DNA of 57,878 bases from CAZLMW01 sp964560875 (GTDB lineage Bacteria > Myxococcota_A > UBA9042), in NCBI GenBank assembly GCA_964560875.1, contig CAZLMW010000044.1, positions 1 through 57,878 of the forward strand. The letters run 5' to 3'. Positions 1-8,600 of the stretch are shown one piece after another. Both the position numbers and the translations under genes were made by a program. Each line of letters begins with the position of its first letter. Positions within the stretch are counted from its first letter, which is position 1. The notes under the pieces were generated by a model that ran no database searches, had not been told where the DNA came from, and was given only the letters and a program-made list of their open reading frames with translations.

Positions 1-109
1 ATTGCCGATGAGTGCGGCGACGCTCACGTCCGAACAACTCCGATCCGATCTGGGCCTGCCTGAAGATTACTTGAACATATGTTCAGTATCGATCAGACTC
101 GATGCATGA
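1..109 (+). CDS. 3' end of an unidentified gene (truncated by window edge)
   Basis: Reading from base 2, an open frame runs to a TGA at 107-109 and ends in ...GLPEDYLNICSVSIRLDA. The TGA overlaps an ATG at 106-108 (ATGA), the usual sign of translational coupling to the next gene. Only about 35 residues are visible, too few to identify a family. Being open to the window edge with a coupled stop is modest evidence that it is real. Confidence 0.4.
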   Translation, partial: LPMSAATLTSEQLRSDLGLPEDYLNICSVSIRLDA

Positions 110-1194
110 CTGCGCCGCCTCCTCCAAGTCACCGCAAGAAAGCCCGCGGCGCGACGTTCAACCCGGCCAATCGGTTCGAGTCATCGCGTCTTGAGGCGTT
201 TGATGACGGCTGGAACGACGCCCACGACCCCGCTGACACCCCGCTGCTGAAGACCCGCGTGATCCCGGAGCGCTCGCGGACGATCGTCTCGAGCAACGAG
301 TCGCCGGACATCCCCTTTGACCGCTCCATCAACCCGTACAAGGGCTGCGAACACGGCTGCATCTATTGCTATGCGCGCCCGACACACGCCTTCCTGGGCA
401 TGTCGCCCGGCCTCGACTTCGAGACCCGTATCGTGGCCAAAAACAACGCCGCCGAGCTGCTCCGCAAGAAGTTCTCGGGCCGCAACTACAAGCCGCAGGT
501 CATCGCGATCGGGGCCAATACCGATCCATACCAACCCATCGAGAGACGGCTGCGCATCACCCGCTCAATCTTGGAAGTGATGGCCGAATACCGGCATCCG
601 TTCGCGATCATCACCAAGTCGCAGGGGGTGCTGCGGGACCTTGATTTGCTCGCTCCGGCGGGTCAGGCGGGGCGGTGTCGCGTGATGGTCTCGGTCACAT
701 CGCTGGATCCTGAGCTATGCAAGGTAATGGAGCCGCGCGCGTCGCCGCCAAGCGGTCGCTTACGGGCCATTCGCGAGCTGCGCCAGGCGGGTGTTCCCGT
801 CGGCGTGATGGCAGCGCCGATGATTCCTGCGATCAACGACATGGAGCTCGAGTCCATCCTCGACGCCGCGGTCGAAGCAGGCGCAGATCGGGCGGGCATG
901 GTGAACGTTCGCCTACCGCTCGAAATCAAGGAGCTCTTCGACGGCTGGCTGAACGAGCATTTTCCCGACCGCCGAGAGAAGGTGCTCGACCTCATCCGCG
1001 GCATGCGAGGCGGCGCCTTGTACCAGTCCCAGTTCGGCACACGAATGCGGGGAACTGGACCCTACGCGCACGTGTTGCAGGCGCGATTCAAAGCCGCTTT
1101 GCGTCGGCATGGCCTGGACTTGCCGCTGCCGTCACTGGACACGACGGCCTTCCGAATCCCGCCGCAGCGAGGCGACCAGATGGCGTTGCTGTAG
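106..1194 (+). CDS. PA0069 family radical SAM protein
   Basis: Radical SAM enzyme of the SplB-like PA0069 family; the substrate of this family is not established. The cluster motif is visible as CEHGCIYC (CxxxCxxC) near residue 83, preceded by the family's DRSINPYKGC segment and followed by ARPTHAFLG. Further family blocks are IGANTDPYQPIE and ITKSQGVLRDLDLL, and the barrel continues to about residue 300. The full length is 362 residues from ATG 106. I prefer 106 over the in-frame ATG at 79 because it overlaps the stop of the preceding frame as ATGA; the extra nine residues from 79 add nothing recognisable. It is followed by a tandem-repeat region and then a convergent lipoprotein gene, so it probably ends its transcription unit. 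Confidence 0.88.
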   Translation: MTAPPPPSHRKKARGATFNPANRFESSRLEAFDDGWNDAHDPADTPLLKTRVIPERSRTIVSSNESPDIPFDRSINPYKGCEHGCIYCYARPTHAFLGMSPGLDFETRIVAKNNAAELLRKKFSGRNYKPQVIAIGANTDPYQPIERRLRITRSILEVMAEYRHPFAIITKSQGVLRDLDLLAPAGQAGRCRVMVSVTSLDPELCKVMEPRASPPSGRLRAIRELRQAGVPVGVMAAPMIPAINDMELESILDAAVEAGADRAGMVNVRLPLEIKELFDGWLNEHFPDRREKVLDLIRGMRGGALYQSQFGTRMRGTGPYAHVLQARFKAALRRHGLDLPLPSLDTTAFRIPPQRGDQMALL

Positions 1195-1224
1195 ACGGAT
1201 CGGGTTGAGCGGATCGGCGCTCTG

Positions 1225-1642
1225 GCCAACTCGAGGTGACGAAGTCGCGGAGGACAAGGCTGCGAAGGCAGCCGTAAGCTGTGGGGAATGCCGGAAAAAT
1301 GACACTTTTTCCGTCATGGGGGCCGGGCGCNNNNNNNNNNNNNNNNNNNNNNNNNNNNNNNNNNNNNNNNNNNNNNNNNNNNNNNNNNNNNNNNNNNNNN
1401 NNNNNNNNNNNNNNNNNNNNNNNNNNNNNNCGGCCCCCCCAACGAAATAGTCAGGAGTAGCGAGAGAAGCGCAGCGCTCTCGCTAACTCGACGCGACGAA
1501 GTTGCGGAGAGCAAGGCTGCGCAGGCAGCCGCACGCTGTGGGGAATGCCGGAAAAATGACACTTTTTCCGTCATGGGGGCCGGGCGCCGGCCCCCCCAAC
1601 GAAATAGTCAGGAGTAGCGAGAGAAGCGCAGCGCTCTCGCTA
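1225..1642. repeat. 157-bp tandem repeat with strong hairpins, interrupted by a gap
   Basis: The left part of a unit (1231-1330) recurs at 1487-1587, and the right part (1431-1486) recurs at 1588-1642. If the N run is removed the period is 157 bp. Each unit holds three inverted repeats: GGAAAAATGACACTTTTTCC, GGGGGCCGGGCGCCGGCCCCC, and AGCGAGAG...CTCTCGCT. The last of these, at 1616-1641, overlaps the TAG of the minus-strand lipoprotein gene. The block fills the space between two convergent genes and could terminate both. Its core belongs to the dispersed family also seen at 15301 and 33002. Confidence 0.75.
1331..1430. other. Assembly gap (100 N) inside the 157-bp repeat
   Basis: Exactly 100 N, the conventional scaffold spacer. 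The flanks are the two halves of one repeat unit, so the copy number here is unknown and the real gap could be zero or many units. Confidence 0.9.
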
Positions 1643-2599
1643 CGACTTCGGACAGAACCGCGTGTCGCAGGCGTATTCGGTTGCGAACGGTGTGGTGAGT
1701 GTCTCGTTGCCCTGGCAGACGTGGCAGTAGAAGCCGCACGGCATCGCTTCGTCGTTGCCGGGGATGCACGGTGGCGTGAACTGCTCGACGGTAAGCACCT
1801 TGTTGCTGCATTGGCGGAACATGTTGACCGGATCGACGTCGTCGACGCCAGGTGAGGTGCCGGGCAAGAACAGCAGGCAACCCCAGCACAGGTTCATCGG
1901 ATAGCGGACGATCTGGGTTCGAATCACCGTGCCGTCGGCCATCCTCGCTTCGATCTGGAAGTCCAACATCGCGGGCACAACAGTTGTGTAGCGATCTTCG
2001 TATTGCTCGTTTTCATTGGACCAGGCCCGGCGTAGGTCTTGGCCCACGTCAGGCGGAATCAGCTGAAAGCGGGCCAGCACGCGTTCGAGGCTCGGGATCG
2101 AGCGCGCCATGGGCGAAAACCAGGTCTTGGTGAAGTAGAAGGAGGTCGGCGCGAGCGCGTCGGTTGCGGCCTGCTGCCGGACCCAGCCGTTTGACGCGGG
2201 CAGATCCGACGATTTGTCGTATGGCCCTTCCTTATCCTGGCGCAGGCGGATGGTGATCTCGGCGCCTTCGACCGTGATATACGACGCATCGGCGCGCAGG
2301 TGCGACGGCAGGTTTCCGGACACGTTGACGCTTCGCTCAAGGCGGTTTTCGATCTCGGGGAAGAGGTCGTACTGCGTCGCGATCATCAAATCGATGGTGC
2401 CAAACGAGCGGTAGAACTGCGTCTGGTCCTTGATGCAGGTGCCGGGCTGGGTGCCGCCACCGCCACCGGGCTGGCGAAGTACGGCGGCGTTGCCGACGAA
2501 CTGGATCGCGGTCGGGTTTTGCTGCACGCAGCCGGTGACCACGACGGCGGCGACAAGCAGCAACGCGGTCGTGATGTGTCTGTGGATTGTTGCGCTCAT
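1640..2599 (-). CDS. Hypothetical lipoprotein downstream of the PilQ-like gene
   Basis: 319-residue predicted lipoprotein. The N-terminus MSATIHRHITTALLLVAAVVVTGC is a type II signal peptide with lipobox VTGC. GGGAGG lies 5 bases before the ATG at 2599, so I chose it over the upstream in-frame start at 2656, which would put 19 extra residues before the signal. The mature protein starts with a Gly-rich linker and ends in a cysteine-rich segment (CWGC, CHVC, then two more Cys). I recognise no domain. It lies 60 bp downstream of the PilQ-like gene in the same direction, so co-transcription and a role linked to that secretin are possible, but this rests on position only. Its TAG is inside a hairpin. 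Confidence 0.7.
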   Translation of the reverse strand: MSATIHRHITTALLLVAAVVVTGCVQQNPTAIQFVGNAAVLRQPGGGGGTQPGTCIKDQTQFYRSFGTIDLMIATQYDLFPEIENRLERSVNVSGNLPSHLRADASYITVEGAEITIRLRQDKEGPYDKSSDLPASNGWVRQQAATDALAPTSFYFTKTWFSPMARSIPSLERVLARFQLIPPDVGQDLRRAWSNENEQYEDRYTTVVPAMLDFQIEARMADGTVIRTQIVRYPMNLCWGCLLFLPGTSPGVDDVDPVNMFRQCSNKVLTVEQFTPPCIPGNDEAMPCGFYCHVCQGNETLTTPFATEYACDTRFCPKS

Positions 2600-2659
2600 C
2601 TGCGCCTCCCAGTCGATTCTAGCGGATCTCTGTGCCGGGCCAGGGATTTGTTGCACGAC

Positions 2660-5600
2660 TTATTTGCCCACGGTCATGGCCTGCGCGCGGTTGACGATGC
2701 GCGGCGTGATGAAGATCAGCAGCTCGGAGCGCTTGTCTTCTTGCGAACGGCTGCGGAACAGGCCGCCGATCAGGGGCAGATCGCCAAAAAACGGAACCTT
2801 CTTGACCGACTGGCTGCTGCTGCGCGTGTAGATGCCGCCGATGACGGTCGTTTCGCCGTCGCCGAGGAGCAGCTCGGTTCGCGCTTCACGCTGCGTGATG
2901 GTCGGGTTGCCGTCGGCTGCGCGGTTACTGAAGTCGGGCTCGTTCTTGGTGATTTGGATCTGCATCAAGATGTTGCCGTCCTGGGTGATGTGTGGCGTCG
3001 CGATGAGGCGCAAGTCGGCGTCGAAGAATCGCGTCTGCACACCCTGGGCCGAGACGACCGAGATCGGGATGCTGATGCCTTGGCGGATGCGGGCCTCGCG
3101 GTTGTCGAGGGTCAGCACCTTGGGGCTGGACACGATCTTGACCGTGCCTTCCTGTTCGGCGGCGGACAGACGGAGGTTGAGGTTCGCGGCGCCGCCGAGC
3201 GAGCCGAGGGTCAGGCCAATCGCACCACCAGCACCGGAGCCGACAGCAGCGGGGAGATTGACCGCATAGTTGGGTACGGCGATCGCGACACCCTGGGCGT
3301 TGGCGTTACCACCATCGGCGCCACCGGCGACACCGACCACGGACGGGAAGGCAAGGCCGGTTTCGTTGCCGTAGACCGAGGACGCGGCCATGTTGCCGCC
3401 CCACTGGATACCGACTTCCTTGGTGAAGTTGCTGGACGCCTCGACGATGCGGGCTTCGACGAGCACCTGCGGGGTCTGGCTGTCGAGCTTGCGAATCATC
3501 TCCTCGACGGCGGCGACGTGCTCTTCGGTGTCCTTGACGACGAGGGCGTTGGTGCGTTGGTCGACGGTGACGCTGCCGCGCTTGGAGAGGATCTCCTGCA
3601 CCTGCGTACGGAGCGTGGTGGCCTGGCCGTAGTTGACCGGGATGATGCGCACGACGAGCTGCTTGACCTCTTCAACGGCCTTGCGGCGCGCGACCTCCTC
3701 GTCGAATTCCTTCTTGAGCTTGTCGAGGGTCGAGACGCGGATGACGCCGGACTGGCGGACGTAGTCGAGCCCGCGGGCGCGGAGGATGACGTCGAGCGCG
3801 AGGTCCCACGGGATGTTCTCGAGGTGGAAGGTGACCGAACCGGCGACCTCGGGGCCGGCGACGATGTTCACGCTGCCCTCTTTGGCGAGGAAGGTGAGCA
3901 CGTGATGGATGTCGGCGTCCTTGATGGTGAGGTTGATGCGCTTGCCGGTGTAACGACGGTTGTTGCGCCACGGCGTGCGGATCGGGTTGGAGTTGACGCC
4001 CGCGCCGCCGCCGCCGAACTGCTGCATACGCGGTTGCGGGGTGCGCGCGCGGATGTCGCCGCCGACCGGCACGCCCTGGTGAGCGGGACCGCCGCGCTGT
4101 GCGCCGAGACGACGGCCATCGGTGCGGATGAAGTCCCAGATGAGGCGGCCGCTGGCGACCGAGATGACGTTGCTGGTGCGCGCGGCGAGATCCACGACGA
4201 CGCGGGCTTCGCCTGGGCGGTGCTTGGGCATGAACGCCGTGACGCGCTCGATGGGACCGCGGAGTGCACGGGTGTCGTAGACGCGCTGCAGGCGGCTGGG
4301 CAGGCGGGCGTTGCGCATGCGCAGGACGACGCGGCGGCCCTTGTTGCTCTCGACCTCGAAGTCGGGTTTGCCGGACACGGGTAGCTCGACGCGTCCGCGC
4401 AGGTAGCCTTCGGCCGTGATGTTGAGGTCGAGGATGCGGGTCTGTGACGAACGCGACGCGACATGCTTTCCGTTGCGGGCGATCTGGCGGGCGCGCATGC
4501 GTTCGAGGGCGGCTTCGGCTCGCATCCGGCGTCGCGCCTCGGTGGTGCGGGCTGATTGGGTGCGGAGCAGCGCTTGGCGTCGGGCCTGTTCGACCATCCG
4601 CTTGGCGCGCTTTTCAGCGGCGCGCTTTTCGGCGCGGGCGCGGGCGACTTCGTTGATGCGGGCCTTGGCGGCGGCGGCGGCGCTCTTGCGGGCGTCGGCG
4701 AGGCGACGCTCGAGCACGGCGGCGCGAGCGCGATCGCGCTGGGCCACGTTTGAGGCTTTTTGCCGTCGTTCACGCTCGCGTTCCGCGCGGGCTTCGAGGA
4801 TGGCCATGCGCATCTGCTGTTTGCGCACGAAGTTGTCGAGCGCAGGCTTGGCGGGGGCGGCGGAGCGCGGTGTCGCGACAGGGGCTGCAGCCACGACTGC
4901 ACGTGCGGGCGGCCGCGGACGCGTTTTCATCGCAACCTTCATGGACGTCTCGCGCTGCGCGTAGCGGGCGTCGAGCGCCTTTTGCCGACCGGCGAACCAT
5001 GCGTCCCGGCGCGCTGCCAGGTCGCGCAGCTGGCGGTTCAGACCGCGGGCGATGTCCGCATCGGCGCGGAGCTCGCGAGAGACCGCGGATTGGAGCGTGC
5101 CTCGCGCCTTGGACACCGCCGCCTCGGTCTTCTTGATGCGGCCCATCGAAGTATGCGCGGCGCGCTGTTTGTCGAGCGTGCGGCTGCGCGTGTGATGCGT
5201 GCTGAGCAGGGCCGCGAGCTTGCGCTTGTTGGTCTTGCGCGCCTTGGCGTGGTGGCGGGCTTTGCTGCGAAGGCGGGCGAGGTCGCTGTTGCGGGCCGCG
5301 ACGGTGCGCTGGACGACGTTGGTCCGCGACGCGTTGAGCTTGAGCTCGCGGGCGATGGCCTTGGCGAGCGCCTTGTTGCCCGATTTCAAGGCCGCCTTGT
5401 GACGCACCCGAATCGCTGTCTTGGCCGTCTTGAGGTCCTTGGCCTCCTTCTGCGCGTGCTTCTTGAGGGTCTTCAGCTCCTCTTCGACGCGCTCGAACAG
5501 CTCGGCCGTCCGGCTGACGCGCTCATGTCGCTCGGCGACGACGTCCGCGGTCTGGGCGCGTGTCATCGATGAAGCGCGAGCTTGGGCGCGGGCGAGCTCG

Positions 5601-8600
5601 GCCTGTCGCAGACGCTGTGCAGTCGCCATCTGGGCGCGGGCGGTCTGGATGCGGCGCTGCACTTCGGCTTCCATCTTGCGGATCGTCGCGTCGCGCTGGG
5701 CGGCGGCTCGGCGCAGCTGGTCGCGGGCCTGGGCCACGCGCCGCTCGGCGTCCTGCACGCGCTTGCCGGTGTTGCCGCTTCGCTTGCGCAGCTTCGTCAG
5801 TTCGCCTTCACGAGCGCGCAGTGCAGCGGCCAGCCGCGCCGCGCGTTCTTCGGAACGTCGGCGGGCTTTTTCCTCGCGAATGGCCTCCGCCTTGGACGCG
5901 TGCAGGGCGCGGCGCGCCGAACCGAGGTCGTTTTGAAGCGACATCAGCGACGATTGCAAGACCTTGCGGAGCTTCGCGGCGCGGCCAGCCTCGGCGGCTC
6001 GACCCTGCTCGCGGGCCTTCTTCTCAAGGCGCGTGGCCTTGGCGAGACGGGCCGCGAGCTCCTTTTCCTTGGTGCCGAGCTTGTCACGCACGCGGCGCAG
6101 CTCTGTTTCGCGATCCGTCAGCATCTTGGCGATGCGCTCGGCGCGGGTGCGTGCCTTCGCGGCCTTCTTGGCCAGCTCGTTGCGGTCGCGCTGGGCGGTG
6201 CGCAGTGCGTCGCTGAGTTTGGCGTTACGGTTGCGGGCGGCATCGAGCTCCGAACGCACGTCCGCGACCTGACCCTGGAGCTCTTTTTCGACCCGAGCCA
6301 GCTTTGTTTCGCGGGCCGCGAGCTTCTTTTCCAGCGCATGGCGCGCCTGCTCGACGCGGCGTCGTGCTGCCTCGAGCTGCTCTGCCCGGGCTGCCCGTGT
6401 CTGCAGCGCAGCGAGCTTCCGTTCGCGTTGAGCGACCTCTTTGCGCAGCCGCGTGGCTTCCTTTTCAGCGCGCGCGCGCGCGGCGGCGGACGCTTTGGCC
6501 TCGGCGGCCGCGGTGCGGGCTGCCTTCTGCTGGCGGGCGCGTTCGGCGTGCAGCGCGCCCATGTCCTTGAGCATCTTGCGGCGGGCGCGCGCCGCAGCGG
6601 CAGCCTCGGACGCGAGCCCTTTGCGGCGGGCTTTTCGCTCGCGCTGTTCGGCGCGCGCGAGCTCTTTTTTCAGCAGGTTGGCGCGCTCGGACAGCTCGGT
6701 GTGGATGCGCTGCAGCTCAGACTCACGCTGCTTGAGCAAGTCGGCAACGCGCGCGGCACGCTGACGGGCCTCTGTGGCCAGCTTTTCGGCGCGAATACGA
6801 GCCCGGTCGCGCGTTCGCGCGAGGTTCTCCGCTTCGACGCGCGCAGCCTTCTGCGATTTCGCGAGCTGGCGGGCACGCTGCAGTTCGCGGCTCAGCTTGT
6901 CGTTCTGCGTGCGCGCGGCTGCGAGCTCCTGGCGTGCGATCGCCACGCGCTCTTTCAGCTGCAACTCGGCCGACTGCAGACGCCGGTCTCGTTCAGCGAG
7001 CTGCTTGAGCAGCTTGTTGCGCACCGCCTGGACGTGCCGCGTGGCGGCCGCGACCAACTTGCTGTCGACCTTGCTGCGGTCCGCTTTGGCGTGCAGCCGA
7101 GCGAGCGTCGCTTCCCGCTTCTTCAGCTCGCGCCGCAGCGTAGCCGCCTCTTTCTCGGCGCGCGCGCGGGCCGAAGCATTGCGGCCGGCTTCAGCGCGCG
7201 CGTCGGCCAACTGGCGTTCTTGTTTGCTGAGCTGGCTGGTGAGCCGGGCGCGCTGTTCTTCGAGAGACCGGCGCAGCGCCTTGGCCTGGACGGCCTCACC
7301 GCGCTTGCCCGCCCGTCGCGCTGCGTCTTCGCGCGCACGAGCCCGCTTGAGCTGCGTCATCAGCGACGCCTCGCGCTTCTTGAGCTCGCCGCGAACCGCC
7401 GTCAACTCGCGTTTGCGGTCGTCGAGCAGCTTGGTGATGCGACGCGCGCGCGTCATCGCCTCGGACGCGAGCTTTTCGGCGCGGACACGAGCCTTTTCGG
7501 TGCGCTCGGCGACCTGTAGCGCCTGACCGAGCTTGCGCTGGAGCTCGTCGTTGCGCTTGCGGGCGCCGTCGAGTTGCTTGCGGGCGCTGTCGAGCGCGAC
7601 GCGGGCCTGGCGGGCGCGGGTGCGAGCGGTCTTTTCGGCCGACTGAAGCTTGCGGTCGCGTTCGGCGAGCTGCGCCATGAGCTTGCTGCGAAGCTTATTG
7701 ACCTGCTGTTCTGCCTTCGCGACGCGCGAGGCGTTCGCGGCGCCTTGTTTGCGCTTGGCGGCCAAGCGGGCCAGTTCGGCCTCCCGCGACGCGAGCGCTT
7801 TGCGCAGGGCGCGCGCTTCTTTTTCGGCGCGGACCCGCGCGGTGGAGTTGGCCGTGGCCTCGGCGCGGGCGGCCTTGAGCGCTTTGTCCTGCTTGGCCAT
7901 CTGGCGCGTGAGCGCGCGGCGCTCCCGTTCGATCGACTCGCGGAGCTTGCGGGCGACCGATGCTTCGCCGGCCTTGCCGGCTTTGCGGGCGGCCGCTTCA
8001 CGCGCGCGCGCTTGCCGAAGCTGTGTGTTGAGCGTCTTGGCGCGGTCGGAGAGCTCGGTGCGCATCGCATTGAGCTCGCGCTCCCGTGACTGCAACAACG
8101 ACGCGACGCGCTCGGCGCGGGTCATCGCTTCGGCCGCGAGGCGTTCGGCTTTCTCACGCTGGGCGACTTGTTTGGACGCGCGCGCTTCGGCCGCGCGCTG
8201 CTTCGCGGCTACCTCGGCGAGACGTTTTTCGGCCGCCTGCCGTTTGGCCAGCTGCTTGGCTGCGAGGGCCTCGGCTGCGCGGCGCTTGTCGGTGGCTTCG
8301 GCGGCGCGCTTTTCGGCGGCCAGCCGGCGGGCGAGCTGTTCGGCGGCCCTGGCTTGCGCCGATTTGTGCTGCTTGGCCAGCGAAGCGGCGCGCTTTTCGG
8401 CGGCTGCCTGCTGCACCGCGAGCTTGGCGACGCGGGCCAGGGACTCCTTGCGAAGAGAGGCCTGCTGTGCAGCGCGGCGTTCGGCTTGCTCTTGACGCTG
8501 CGCGAGCTGCGTGACGCGGCGTTCGGCCGCACGCCGACGTTTGGCTTGTTCCTGCGCACGGTTTTCGGCGAGCCGTTGCTGCTCGGCGAGCTTGGCGACG

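Noticed and set aside
2300..4384. 694-codon open frame on the plus strand opposite the secretin domain
   Set aside because: Antisense to clear AMIN/STN/secretin sequence; composition is that of a GC-rich shadow frame, with no start signal or recognisable motif.
5582..7519. 645-codon plus-strand frame opposite the coiled coil
   Set aside because: The repetitive Ala/Arg/Glu codons of the coil generate open frames in several phases.
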